A stretch of DNA of 64,000 nucleotides from Zhenhengia yiwuensis (GTDB lineage: Bacteria > Bacillota > Clostridia > Lachnospirales > Cellulosilyticaceae), in assembly GCF_014384995.1 (NCBI RefSeq), contig NZ_JACRSY010000001.1, forward strand, positions 186,001 to 250,000, given 5' to 3'. Every line of letters starts with the position of its first letter. Position 1 is the stretch's first letter. Both the position numbers and the translations under genes were made by a program. The notes beneath the pieces were generated by a model. It was not told the origin of the DNA. It worked only from the letters and a program-made list of their open reading frames with translations, and searched no databases. This document shows positions 1-8,195 of the stretch, in pieces.

Positions 1-468
1 GGCGGTACTATGGAACATCCAACTGCTCCAGTACTTACACAAATGAAAACAGAAATGGAAAAAATGGGTGCTGTTCTTGAAATTGCAGATACAGACGGAA
101 CAGTATTCTTTGATAGACTAGAAACAGGTGATTGGGATATGTGGGTAGCAGCTTGGCAAGCAACTGTTGATCCTGATATGTATCAAACATACCACTCACA
201 AGGACCATCAAACCATTACAACGTTCAAAATGAAGAACTTGATAAACTTATTGTAGAAGCACGTCAAACAAATGATATAGAAGTAAGAAAAGATTGCTAT
301 AGCAAAGCGCTTGATATCATTATGGATGAAGCGGTAGAAATGCCAGTTTACCAAAGAAAAAATATGTATGTATTCAACCAAGAAATCGTAGATATGGAAT
401 CTCTTCCAGAGAACATGACTCCATACTATACATATTTTGCTGAAGTTGAGACATTCAGACTTAAATAA
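1..468 (+). CDS. Oligopeptide/dipeptide ABC transporter substrate-binding protein, C-terminal part (5' end outside window)
   Basis: The reading frame is open from base 1, so this is the last ~155 residues of a longer extracytoplasmic binding protein (family 5 members are usually 500-600 residues). The visible part has typical lobe-closing features of OppA/DppA proteins: a GDWDMWVAAWQA stretch, a VDPDMYQTYHSQG segment, and the late motif EMPVYQRKNMYVFN. The first ATG in view (base 10) is internal and not a start. Directly downstream lie matching permeases and ATPases, so it is the ligand receptor of that importer. Its ligand (peptide, nickel chelate or sugar oligomer) cannot be told from this fragment. 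Confidence 0.9.
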   Translation, partial: GGTMEHPTAPVLTQMKTEMEKMGAVLEIADTDGTVFFDRLETGDWDMWVAAWQATVDPDMYQTYHSQGPSNHYNVQNEELDKLIVEARQTNDIEVRKDCYSKALDIIMDEAVEMPVYQRKNMYVFNQEIVDMESLPENMTPYYTYFAEVETFRLK

Positions 469-484
469 TCATAGGGCATGAAAC

Positions 485-515
485 TAATCACCAACTCCTT
501 AGGGGTTGGTGATTA
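485..515 (+). terminator. Intercistronic stem-loop after the binding-protein gene
   Basis: A 14-bp stem (485-498 with 502-515, one T.G pair) with a 3-base loop lies just after the binding-protein stop codon. No clear U-run follows, so it is a poor full terminator. In binding-protein-dependent operons such hairpins often protect the upstream message and reduce read-through, giving more binding protein than permease; that role is inferred. Confidence 0.45.
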
Positions 516-635
516 ATATCAGCCTATAATAAATGTTATGTAAATAATGCAAAAAAATCCAATTATTGTAAGTTGATATTAATCAGAAAGAAAGCGCATT
601 GTTTAAGCACTAAACTAGAAAAGGAGTGAATAGAG

Positions 636-1604
636 ATGAGACAATATATTATTCGAAGATTATTTATTTCTATCTTTATATTATTGGGTGTATCGGCTAT
701 CATTTATGGTTTACTACGTACTGCGCCAGCAGATTATGTAAGTACTATAACAAACGGAATTCCAGATGCAACACCGGAAATGAAAGCAAAATTAACTGAA
801 CTCTATGGTCTTGATAAAGGGATAGTAGAAGGTTATGTGGATTGGTTAAGTTCAGCCTTAAAAGGTGATTTAGGCCAATCTTTCATTTATAACAAACCAG
901 CACAAGATGTTATTAAAGATAAGATGTGGGTATCCTTCTGGATGGCACTTCCATCCTTTATTTTGCAACTCTTAATCGCAATTCCATTAGGAATTATTTC
1001 AGCAACAAAACAGTACTCTATTACAGATTATACTGTTACAACAATTGCTTTAATTGGGATTTCTCTTCCAAGTTTCTTCTTCGCAGCTGTACTGCAAAGA
1101 GCGTTCTCAATGGGACTTGGATGGTTTCCGCTTCAAGGGATGGTTACAGCTCGTGAAGATTATGTAGGCTTTGCACATATTATGGATATGGCATGGCACT
1201 TTGTTCTGCCTATCACAGTACTTACTGTATTAAGTATTGGAGGACTTATGCGATATAGCCGTACCAATATGCTTGAAGTTTTAAATGCAGATTACATACG
1301 TACAGCAAGAGCTAAAGGCCTTAGTGAACATAAAGTAATTTACAAACATGCATTTAGAAATACACTTATTCCAATTGTAACAATGGTTGGTGGTATGATT
1401 CCTGGACTTTTCTCAGGGGCTATGATTACAGAAGGAATCTTCTCTATTGAAGGTCTTGGATATATAGGGCTTAAAGCACTTAGATCAGGGGACATTCCAT
1501 TTATGATGGCCTTTACCATGTTCCTTGCCATTCTTACATTATTAGGAACACTATTATCTGATATTCTCTATGCGGTGGTAGACCCTCGCGTACGACTTAA
1601 ATAG
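636..1604 (+). CDS. ABC transporter permease, OppB/DppB type
   Basis: 322-residue inner-membrane permease of a peptide-type importer. It starts with the family's usual N-terminal membrane helix (MRQYIIRRLFISIFILLGVSAI). The cytoplasmic coupling loop is clear at about residues 214-246 (ADYIRTARAKGLSEHKVIYKH), followed by the last helices and a DPRVRLK tail. Length and motif order match OppB/DppB/NikB. The start has a good ribosome binding site (AAGGAGTG). It pairs with the downstream OppC-type permease 14 bases away. Confidence 0.93.
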   Translation: MRQYIIRRLFISIFILLGVSAIIYGLLRTAPADYVSTITNGIPDATPEMKAKLTELYGLDKGIVEGYVDWLSSALKGDLGQSFIYNKPAQDVIKDKMWVSFWMALPSFILQLLIAIPLGIISATKQYSITDYTVTTIALIGISLPSFFFAAVLQRAFSMGLGWFPLQGMVTAREDYVGFAHIMDMAWHFVLPITVLTVLSIGGLMRYSRTNMLEVLNADYIRTARAKGLSEHKVIYKHAFRNTLIPIVTMVGGMIPGLFSGAMITEGIFSIEGLGYIGLKALRSGDIPFMMAFTMFLAILTLLGTLLSDILYAVVDPRVRLK

Positions 1605-1618
1605 AAGGGAGTAATGAA

Positions 1619-2620
1619 ATGGCTGAAGAAAAAGTATTACAAACAAATAATCAACCAGAGGAAGTTGCAAACTTAGAGAAAATCGTTACTCCAGGGCAGC
1701 TTGTTATGAAGCGTTTCTTACGTAATAAGCTTGCTATTGCAGGAGTAGTCATTCTTGTATGTATGTTCCTGTTTTCTTTCTTAGGGCCTCTTTTTACAAG
1801 TTATGGTGAATATACTATTTTCTTTGTAAAAGATGGTGTAGAATTTAGTTCAGATGATCACAAGGGTATGGATCCACAAGAAAGTGGTGTAAAAATTAAT
1901 GGGAAAGCAAAACCATCAAAAGCACACTTACTTGGAACAGATAAAGATGGTCGTGATATTTTAGTTCGTTTGATGTATGGTGGCCGTATCTCTTTATTAA
2001 TTGGTTTTGTAGTAGTAGGTCTTCAATTAGCAGTAGGTGTTATTATGGGTGGTATAGCAGGATATTATGGTGGTGTGATTGATAACCTCATAATGCGCTT
2101 GGTAGATATATTCTATTGTATACCAACTCTTCCTGTTATGTTAATTGTAAGTTCTATTATGGTAGCATATGGCGTACCACAAGAATATAAGATTTATATT
2201 TTGATGCTTATCATGGGTATATTAGGTTGGGCAGGTGTAGCACGTCTTGTACGTGGTCAAATTCTAAGCCTTCGTGAACAAGAGTTTATGGTGGCAACAG
2301 AAGCGATTGGCCTTCACCCAGCTAAACGTATTATGAAACACCTTATACCAAATGTTATGCCACAACTGATTGTTATTGCAACAATGGGTATGGGGAGTGT
2401 TATTTTAGCAGAAGCATCTTACAGTTATCTTGGTATAGGGGTACCATTCCCACTTGCGTCTTGGGGAAATATGGTTAATACGGTAACAGATCCTATTATT
2501 ATGAGGGAGTATTTGAATATTTGGTTCCCACCAGGATTCTGTATTTTATTAACAGTACTAGGATTCAACTTTGTTGGCGATGGTCTTCGTGATGCCTTCG
2601 ACCCTAAAATGAAAAGGTAG
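1619..2620 (+). CDS. ABC transporter permease, OppC/DppC type
   Basis: 333-residue second permease of the importer. A cytoplasmic N-terminus with the OppC_N-like segment (RFLRNKLAIAGVVILVCMF) is followed by an extracytoplasmic insert, the TDKDGRDILVRLMYGGR motif typical of OppC/DppC proteins, and the coupling loop near residues 220-250 (EQEFMVATEAIGLHPAKRIM). It ends in DAFDPKMKR, the usual family C-terminus. GGGAG ribosome binding site; a short gap leads to the ATPase gene, consistent with one transcript. Confidence 0.93.
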   Translation: MAEEKVLQTNNQPEEVANLEKIVTPGQLVMKRFLRNKLAIAGVVILVCMFLFSFLGPLFTSYGEYTIFFVKDGVEFSSDDHKGMDPQESGVKINGKAKPSKAHLLGTDKDGRDILVRLMYGGRISLLIGFVVVGLQLAVGVIMGGIAGYYGGVIDNLIMRLVDIFYCIPTLPVMLIVSSIMVAYGVPQEYKIYILMLIMGILGWAGVARLVRGQILSLREQEFMVATEAIGLHPAKRIMKHLIPNVMPQLIVIATMGMGSVILAEASYSYLGIGVPFPLASWGNMVNTVTDPIIMREYLNIWFPPGFCILLTVLGFNFVGDGLRDAFDPKMKR

Positions 2621-2628
2621 GTGATAAC

Positions 2629-3795
2629 ATGAGCGGTATGACAGCAGAAATGAAAAAGATAAAAAAAGCTGAACAAAAAGAAGCTAAGCTACGTATGAAG
2701 CAAATTTCTAAAGAAAATAATAAAATCATTAAGAAGTTTGAGAAAGAGAAGAAACGCAAAAAGGTTGATCCTTCTGAGTATCAAACAACTATGGAAAATC
2801 CAGATAACATTATTGAAATTGATAATTTACATACTTATTTCTTTACAGATATGGGGACAGTTAAATCTGTAAATGGTGTCTCTATTGAGGTGCCAAAAGG
2901 AAAGACAGTTGCATTAGTAGGAGAGTCTGGATGTGGTAAGTCTGTTACGAGTCTTTCTGTTATGAAGCTTGTACAAGGACCTACAGGTCAAATCGTAGAT
3001 GGAGCTATTCGCTATAACCGTAAAGGTGGTGCAGTAGATATTGTTAAGACTCCAATTAGCGAAATGCAACATATTCGTGGTAATGAAATTGCCATGATTT
3101 TCCAAGAGCCTATGACAAGTCTTAATCCAATCTTTACAATTGGTTATCAAATTGATGAAACCATTAAACTTCATCGACCTGATATGAAAGATGAAGATAT
3201 TAAAAAGCAAACTATTGAAATGCTTAAATTAGTAGGGATTGCCCGTGCAGAGGGGATTTATGACTGTTATCCACATGAACTTTCAGGTGGTATGCGTCAA
3301 CGTGTTATGATTGCTATGTCACTTTCTTGTGACCCTCAGTTTATTATTGCAGATGAACCTACAACTGCACTTGATGTAACGATTCAAGCACAGATTTTAG
3401 ACTTACTTCGTGATATTAAGCAAAAAATAGATGCAAGTATTCTCCTTATTACACATGACCTTGGTGTAGTAGCAGAAATGGCAGATTATGTTGTGGTTAT
3501 GTATGCAGGTAAAATTGTAGAACAAGGCACAGCTCATGAAGTCTTCCTTAATCCAAAACATCCTTATACAATGGGGCTTATTAAGAGTAAGCCAGCGGTA
3601 GGTAAAGTAGTAGACCGTCTTTACTCTATTCCAGGAGCGGTACCAAACCCTGTAAGTATGCCAAATTACTGTTTCTTTAAAGACCGTTGTGATAAGTGTC
3701 TTGCAAAATGCAATGGAGATATTCCAGAACTTAGATATATATCAGAGGATCATAAAGTGGCTTGTCATCTTTATGATAGCAAAGGAGGGAAATAA
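2629..3795 (+). CDS. ABC transporter ATP-binding protein, OppD/DppD type, with charged N-terminal extension
   Basis: 388-residue ATPase. Walker A (GESGCGKS) is near residues 98-105, the signature LSGGM near 218, and Walker B (IIADEPTTALD) near 239. The C-terminal oligopeptide-transporter domain keeps a Cys cluster (C-FFKDRCDKC, later VACHLY) like that of iron-sulfur-binding Dpp/Opp ATPases. The ABC domain begins only near residue 60; before it lies a Lys/Glu-rich, probably coiled-coil segment absent from most OppD proteins. AGGTGAT precedes the ATG, with an 8-base gap after the permease gene. Confidence 0.93.
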   Translation: MSGMTAEMKKIKKAEQKEAKLRMKQISKENNKIIKKFEKEKKRKKVDPSEYQTTMENPDNIIEIDNLHTYFFTDMGTVKSVNGVSIEVPKGKTVALVGESGCGKSVTSLSVMKLVQGPTGQIVDGAIRYNRKGGAVDIVKTPISEMQHIRGNEIAMIFQEPMTSLNPIFTIGYQIDETIKLHRPDMKDEDIKKQTIEMLKLVGIARAEGIYDCYPHELSGGMRQRVMIAMSLSCDPQFIIADEPTTALDVTIQAQILDLLRDIKQKIDASILLITHDLGVVAEMADYVVVMYAGKIVEQGTAHEVFLNPKHPYTMGLIKSKPAVGKVVDRLYSIPGAVPNPVSMPNYCFFKDRCDKCLAKCNGDIPELRYISEDHKVACHLYDSKGGK

Positions 3796-4770
3796 ATGTC
3801 AGAAAATATTTTAGAAGTTAAAGAACTGAAAAAATATTTCCCTATTAAAGCAGGGGTTATCCAACGTGTAGTAGGGCATGTTAAAGCTGTTGACGGTATT
3901 TCTTTTAATATCAAGAAAGGTTCTACTTTTGGGCTTGTAGGGGAATCAGGTTGTGGTAAAACAACAGTTGGTCGTACACTTCTTCGTCTTCAAGAAAGTT
4001 CAGGCGGAAGTGTTATGTTTGATGATAAAGATGTTTTCAAGCTTTCTAACAAACAATTACGTGCTATTCGCCCAGATATGCAGCTTATTTTCCAAGATCC
4101 ATATAGCTCCCTTAGTCCAAGAATGCCAGTTGGTGAAATTATTGGGGAAGGTGTGCGTGAGCATAATATTGTACCTAAAGAAGAATATAGAAGCTATATT
4201 ATGAGTATTATGGAAAAATGTGGTCTTCAACCTCATCATATTGACCGTTATCCACATGAATTCTCAGGTGGACAACGCCAACGTATTTGTATTGCACGTG
4301 CTATAGCGCTTAAACCAAAAGTTATTGTATGTGATGAGCCAGTATCTGCGCTTGATGTATCTATTCAAGCTCAAATTATTAACTTACTTAAAGACCTTCA
4401 AGAAGAATTTGGATACAGCTACTTATTTATTTCCCATGACTTAAGTGTTGTTGAACATATTTCAGATGAAGTAGGGGTTATGTACCTTGGAAATTTAGTA
4501 GAAAAAGCTCCTAAAGAAGAGCTTTTCAAAAATCCTAAACATCCTTATACAAAAGCACTTTTCAGTGCTATTCCAGTGCCAGACCCAACAGTAAAAATGA
4601 ATCGTATTATCCTAGAAGGAGATATTCCTTCACCTGCAAATCCTCCATCAGGGTGTAAATTCCATACAAGATGTCAGCATTGCATGGAAATTTGTAAGAC
4701 AGTGGCACCAGAGTATAGAGATTATGGTAATGAACATTTTGTAGCATGCCACTTATATGACAATGAATAA
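3796..4770 (+). CDS. ABC transporter ATP-binding protein, OppF/DppF type
   Basis: 324-residue second ATPase of the importer. Walker A (GESGCGKT) is near residue 50, the signature is FSGGQRQR near 156, and Walker B is VIVCDEPVSALD near 176; the switch histidine is in FISHDLSV. The C-terminal half carries the same Cys-rich motif as its partner (CKFHTRCQHC...VACHLY). Its ATG follows the upstream stop codon directly and the ribosome binding site (AAAGGAGG) lies in the end of that gene, suggesting coupled translation. Confidence 0.94.
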   Translation: MSENILEVKELKKYFPIKAGVIQRVVGHVKAVDGISFNIKKGSTFGLVGESGCGKTTVGRTLLRLQESSGGSVMFDDKDVFKLSNKQLRAIRPDMQLIFQDPYSSLSPRMPVGEIIGEGVREHNIVPKEEYRSYIMSIMEKCGLQPHHIDRYPHEFSGGQRQRICIARAIALKPKVIVCDEPVSALDVSIQAQIINLLKDLQEEFGYSYLFISHDLSVVEHISDEVGVMYLGNLVEKAPKEELFKNPKHPYTKALFSAIPVPDPTVKMNRIILEGDIPSPANPPSGCKFHTRCQHCMEICKTVAPEYRDYGNEHFVACHLYDNE

Positions 4771-5038
4771 GGTAAATGATGAATTCAAAGATGATGGAAG
4801 AACAGTAGCAGATATGGATATACCAGGTATGCCATGGTATGCAGGTCCTAATGACCGATTAGGCGATAGACCTAAGGCAAAACGTAACTCTCTTGTAGAA
4901 GAGCGTATTGTACTCACTAAGGGAGAGAAACGTGCTATTTATAAAGGTATTATAGCTGCCATATTGCCATTAGTCCTTGCATTCGCGGTAGGTTATTTCT
5001 TTATTTTCCTATTTTTAGACAAAGTATGGCTATCTTAA
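4757..5038 (+). CDS. Small single-helix membrane protein at the end of the peptide transporter operon
   Basis: 93 residues overlapping the end of the OppF-type gene by 14 bases. The first ~65 residues are charged and hydrophilic (with a DIPGMPWYAGPNDR segment); one hydrophobic helix (IIAAILPLVLAFAVGYFFIFLFL) sits at the C-terminus. No known domain recognised. An internal Met at base 4763 is an alternative start; neither has a strong ribosome binding site, so translation is probably coupled to the ATPase gene. Being last before a strong terminator suggests a transporter accessory, but that is inference. Confidence 0.7.
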   Translation: MTMNKVNDEFKDDGRTVADMDIPGMPWYAGPNDRLGDRPKAKRNSLVEERIVLTKGEKRAIYKGIIAAILPLVLAFAVGYFFIFLFLDKVWLS

Positions 5039-5044
5039 ATAGAG

Positions 5045-5076
5045 GCGTGTAAGATATGAAATCTTACACGCTTTTA
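5045..5076 (+). terminator. Rho-independent terminator of the peptide transporter operon
   Basis: An 11-bp perfect stem (5045-5055 with 5061-5071, loop ATGAA) is followed by TTTTATAAT, a few bases after the last stop codon. It separates this operon from the MATE gene. Confidence 0.85.
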
Positions 5077-5089
5077 TAATGTACGACTA

Positions 5090-5118
5090 TTGAAATATAA
5101 TGAGTTTTTTTGTATACT
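5090..5118 (+). promoter_or_regulatory. Sigma-A type promoter of the MATE/YitT genes
   Basis: TTGAAA (5090-5095), a 17-base spacer and TATACT (5113-5118). Transcription would begin near 5125, downstream of the most upstream ATG (5100), which argues that the MATE protein starts at 5163. Confidence 0.7.
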
Positions 5119-5162
5119 ACCTAAAGATTAAAAAGGTTTACAGAAAGTATGAGGGATATGAT

Positions 5163-6530
5163 ATGCTTGTTACAAGGGATAAACAGTTTTATAAATTATT
5201 ATTAAGCATTGCACTTCCTATTGCTATGCAAAACTTAATTACTTTTGCAGTAAGTATGGTAGATACTTTAATGCTTGGGACACTAGGTGAAGTAGAGTTA
5301 TCAGCAGCATCTATTAGTAATAATCTTTTCTTTGTCTTTATGATTTTGAACTTTGGGCTTGCAGGAGGTTCTAATATTCTTATTTCTCAATATTGGGGAA
5401 AGAATGATGTAAAGGCTATTCATAAGGTGCTTGCTATAATGTATAAAGTGTGTGTAGCTTTATCTATTGTTTTTACGGCTATAGCACTATGTGCACCTCG
5501 TCTATTTATTAGTATTTTCACACCAGATATGGCAGTTGTGGATGCTGGAGAAAAATACTTACGCATTGTAGGATTAGGATACTTTTTCTATGCTATTACA
5601 AATTGTAGTATTATGATGCTTCGTTCCGTGAAGACCGTTAAAATCTCTATGGTAGTCTATTCTATTTCTCTACTTGTTAATGCATTCTTTAACTGGATTC
5701 TTATTTTTGGTAACTTAGGTGCACCACGTTTAGGGATAGAAGGTGCGGCAATTGCTACGGTTTTAGCGCGTTTTGTAGAATTTGCAATTGTAATGTGTTT
5801 TATGGCATTCTTTGAGAAAAAAATCAAGTTTAGACTAAGCTACTTTAAAATAAAAGATGCCCTAATGAAAAAGGACTACATTAAAACTTGTACACCAGTT
5901 GTATTTAATGAGTTTCTTTGGGCAATGGGATCTTCCATGGTAGCTGTTATTGTAGGTAGACTAGGAACAGAAGTTGTAGCAGCTAATAGCATTAGTAATG
6001 TGGTGAATCAATTTGTAACGGTCTTTATTTTTGGTTTATCAAGTGCAGCAGCTGTTATGATTGGTAATAGTATTGGGGAAGGGAACTATAAGAAGACTAA
6101 AGAATATGCAGCAACTATTGCAATTTGTGTAGCTTGTTTAGCTGTTTTTGCAGGATTTCTTACTTTTACACTTAGACCTTTCATTGTACAGTTCTATAAT
6201 GTATCAGATTTAACGAAGTCTATTGCTATGGATATTATGGCGGTTAACTCTGTGATTGTATTCTTCCAGGCCATGGCAAACACAACTAATATTGGTATTT
6301 TGCGTGGTGGTGGAGATGTGAAGTTTGTACTGGTTAATGATGTCATTTTTATGTGGCTTGTAGCTATTCCGTTAGGGTTTATTGCTGCTTTTGTATGGAG
6401 CTGGCCAGTTATTGCTGTATTTTGTGTTATAAGAGTAGATGAAATATTAAAGGTTATTTGTAGTACAAGACGTATTATAAGTTGGAAATGGATTACCAAT
6501 GTTACAAGAGATGAAGAATATGCAGCTTAA
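5163..6530 (+). CDS. MATE family cation-coupled efflux protein
   Basis: 455 residues with about 12 hydrophobic helices. The family-typical start KLLLSIALPIAMQNLITFAVSMVDTLMLG is followed by a second, weakly repeated half (residues ~240 on), as in Na+ or H+ coupled MATE exporters of drugs or metabolites. The chosen ATG has GAGGG upstream; an in-frame ATG at 5100 lies upstream of the likely transcription start and would add 21 atypical residues. The YitT-family gene follows after 12 bases, so the two are probably cotranscribed. The substrate cannot be predicted. Confidence 0.9.
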   Translation: MLVTRDKQFYKLLLSIALPIAMQNLITFAVSMVDTLMLGTLGEVELSAASISNNLFFVFMILNFGLAGGSNILISQYWGKNDVKAIHKVLAIMYKVCVALSIVFTAIALCAPRLFISIFTPDMAVVDAGEKYLRIVGLGYFFYAITNCSIMMLRSVKTVKISMVVYSISLLVNAFFNWILIFGNLGAPRLGIEGAAIATVLARFVEFAIVMCFMAFFEKKIKFRLSYFKIKDALMKKDYIKTCTPVVFNEFLWAMGSSMVAVIVGRLGTEVVAANSISNVVNQFVTVFIFGLSSAAAVMIGNSIGEGNYKKTKEYAATIAICVACLAVFAGFLTFTLRPFIVQFYNVSDLTKSIAMDIMAVNSVIVFFQAMANTTNIGILRGGGDVKFVLVNDVIFMWLVAIPLGFIAAFVWSWPVIAVFCVIRVDEILKVICSTRRIISWKWITNVTRDEEYAA

Positions 6531-6542
6531 AGAGGAGACGGT

Positions 6543-7430
6543 ATGAAAATATTAGGTATTACAAAGAAAGAACTATTCCTAATCTTATTAGGAACAACCC
6601 TTCTTGCTTTAGCTATTAACTGGTTTTTATCACCAAGTGGCTTAGTTACAGGAGGAATTTCAGGAACTTCTATTATTGTAGAGGAAGTCACAAGCAATGT
6701 GTTTGGCGTAGGTGTACCTTTATGGGTAACGAATATTTGTTTAAATATTCCTCTATTTTTAATAAGTATTAAACAACGTGGTTTTAAATTTGCGCAGAAG
6801 TCTTTATATAGTGTTTTATGGCTTTCTGTCGCTTTATGGTTCACAGGATTTTTCCCTAATCCATTCCTTACAACAGGAGACTTACTTCTTCCAGCTATTT
6901 TTGGAGGAGCATTAATAGGGGCGGCAATTGGTCTTGTTATACAAGCAGGAGGGACAACAGGTGGAACAGATATGCTTGCCTCTATTATTAAATTTAAGAA
7001 CCCATCTTTTCCTATCACTCAGCTTATGCTTATGATTGATGGTATAATTATATTATGTGGTTTCTTTATTTTCGGGCAGGAAAAAGCTATGTATGCTGTT
7101 ATTGCTGTATTTATTACTTCAAAAGTAATAAGCAATATTATAGAAGGTGTACATTATGCTAAAGCAGCATTTATCATATCAGCCCATAGTGATAAGATTG
7201 CTAAAGAAATTATGGAGAAAATTCCACGTGGTGTAACAGGACTTAAAGCAACGGGAATGTATTCTAAATCAGATAAAGAAGTCCTTTATGTGGTTGTATC
7301 TCAAAAAGAAATTACAAGGCTTCGTGATTTAGTAAGAGATATAGATCCTAAGGCTTTTGTGACCATTGCTGATGTAAAAGAAGTACTTGGAGAAGGCTTT
7401 ATAACTGAATACAATGATTTAGCAGCATAA
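6543..7430 (+). CDS. YitT family membrane protein (DUF161 + DUF2179)
   Basis: 295 residues: five or six membrane helices in the first ~190 residues, including the family GG-rich stretches (SGLVTGGISGTSII and QAGGTTGGTDMLA), then a soluble C-terminal domain (residues ~200-290) with LRDLVRDIDPKAFVTIADVKEVLGEGF, typical of DUF2179. Members are widespread in Firmicutes and poorly understood. RBS AGAGGAG; it follows the MATE gene closely. Its stop lies 2 bases before the -35 of the riboswitch promoter. Confidence 0.92.
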   Translation: MKILGITKKELFLILLGTTLLALAINWFLSPSGLVTGGISGTSIIVEEVTSNVFGVGVPLWVTNICLNIPLFLISIKQRGFKFAQKSLYSVLWLSVALWFTGFFPNPFLTTGDLLLPAIFGGALIGAAIGLVIQAGGTTGGTDMLASIIKFKNPSFPITQLMLMIDGIIILCGFFIFGQEKAMYAVIAVFITSKVISNIIEGVHYAKAAFIISAHSDKIAKEIMEKIPRGVTGLKATGMYSKSDKEVLYVVVSQKEITRLRDLVRDIDPKAFVTIADVKEVLGEGFITEYNDLAA

Positions 7431-7431
7431 C

Positions 7432-7461
7432 TTGTCAAAAATACTTACATTGAGGTATAAT
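7432..7461 (+). promoter_or_regulatory. Promoter of the purine-riboswitch operon
   Basis: TTGTCA (7432-7437), an 18-base spacer and a perfect TATAAT (7456-7461). It lies about 20 bases before the aptamer, giving a leader RNA that starts near 7468. Confidence 0.75.
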
Positions 7462-7480
7462 GTTAATTGACTATAAATAA

Positions 7481-7545
7481 TCGTATAAATTCGATAATAT
7501 GGATCGAAAGTTTCTACCTACAAACCTTAAATTTGTGGACTACGA
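7481..7545 (+). promoter_or_regulatory. Purine riboswitch aptamer, guanine type
   Basis: All parts of the purine aptamer are readable. P1 is TCGTA (7481-7485) with TACGA (7541-7545). P2 is TTCGAT/ATCGAA closing the loop AATATGG. The core is AGTTTCTA and P3 closes the loop CCTTAAA; L2 and L3 are the pair that form the loop-loop contact. The specificity base equivalent to position 74 of the xpt aptamer is C (7540), which in the known family selects guanine/hypoxanthine; adenine switches have U. P1 and P3 are shorter or less perfect than usual (5 bp; a bulged T in P3). It controls the downstream operon through the terminator at 7581. Confidence 0.93.
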
Positions 7546-7588
7546 GGTGTTTATGTTTTGCATGCTATGCAAAGCTTATAGACTCCTC
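7544..7588 (+). promoter_or_regulatory. Antiterminator of the purine riboswitch
   Basis: GAGGTGTTTAT (7544-7554) can pair with ATAGACTCCTC (7578-7588) with one T-T mismatch, enclosing a small hairpin around GCATGCTATGC. The left arm overlaps the 3' strand of aptamer P1 and the right arm is the 5' arm of the terminator. Ligand-stabilised P1 would therefore free the terminator: an OFF switch. Confidence 0.75.
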
Positions 7589-7612
7589 TTTTTTTTGAGG
7601 AGTCTTTTTTTT
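7581..7612 (+). terminator. Riboswitch-controlled intrinsic terminator
   Basis: Perfect 8-bp stem GACTCCTC/GAGGAGTC with a T8 loop and a T8 tail (7605-7612), about 30 bases before the first gene of the operon. It is the expression platform of the purine riboswitch. Confidence 0.93.
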
Positions 7613-7643
7613 ATTACTATTTTATAGAAAAGGGTGTTAAATC

Positions 7644-8180
7644 ATGAATGTATCCAATTTCTTTATTACAGGTGGTAAAGGTGTGGGAAAATCTACACTT
7701 TTAAAGGCACTTACAGAGGAACTAGAGCTGACTAAAGATTTAACTGGATTTGTTACTTTACCTTACTTTGAAAAGGAGGCAAGAAAAGGATTTTATCTGC
7801 ATAGTATGATAGAAGTAGAGGGGAATGACAAGCCTATTTCTATTCAGCCTGATGAAGTGTCTTGTGAAAGTATTAGGGAAACTTTTGAAACCCTTGGTGT
7901 GGATGTCCTCATTAAAAGCTTGGAATATCCAGAAAAACATGTAGTAATGGACGAACTTGGCACTTTAGAAGGAGAGGCTTATCTTTTTCAGGAACAAGTA
8001 CATAACTTATTAAGCAGTCCTAAAATTGTACTAGGGGTTATAAAGCATAAGGAACATCCTTTTTTAGATGCCATTAGGCAAAGAGAAGATACAATGATTT
8101 ACACAGTCACTGAAGAAAATAGGGATGAGATAAAAGAACAGATTAAACAAGATTACCTAAAAAGGTTTTCAAATAAATAG
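7644..8180 (+). CDS. THEP1-like P-loop nucleoside-triphosphatase
   Basis: 178 residues. Walker A GGKGVGKST is at residues 10-18, and Walker B with the family-typical VVMDELGTLE is near 100-108. A later VLGVIKHKEHPFLDAIRQRED and the TEENRDE motif complete the pattern of the COG1618/THEP1 nucleotide phosphatase-kinase family. It is not an ABC ATPase: no LSGGQ signature, and about 70 residues too short. It is the first gene after the purine riboswitch terminator and lies 15 bases before a binding-lipoprotein gene. Its role is unknown; the position suggests a link to the transporter, molybdenum cofactor or nucleotide salvage. Confidence 0.85.
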   Translation: MNVSNFFITGGKGVGKSTLLKALTEELELTKDLTGFVTLPYFEKEARKGFYLHSMIEVEGNDKPISIQPDEVSCESIRETFETLGVDVLIKSLEYPEKHVVMDELGTLEGEAYLFQEQVHNLLSSPKIVLGVIKHKEHPFLDAIRQREDTMIYTVTEENRDEIKEQIKQDYLKRFSNK

Positions 8181-8195
8181 ATTAAGGGGAATAGC

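Noticed and set aside
5100..5162. N-terminal 21 residues of the longest MATE reading frame
   Set aside because: Lies upstream of the likely transcription start and has no ribosome binding site; ATG 5163 fits the family start.
7644..8180. The NTPase as the missing ABC ATPase
   Set aside because: It has no ABC signature, Q-loop or H-loop and is too short; it is a THEP1-type protein, so a direct swap is not supported by motifs.
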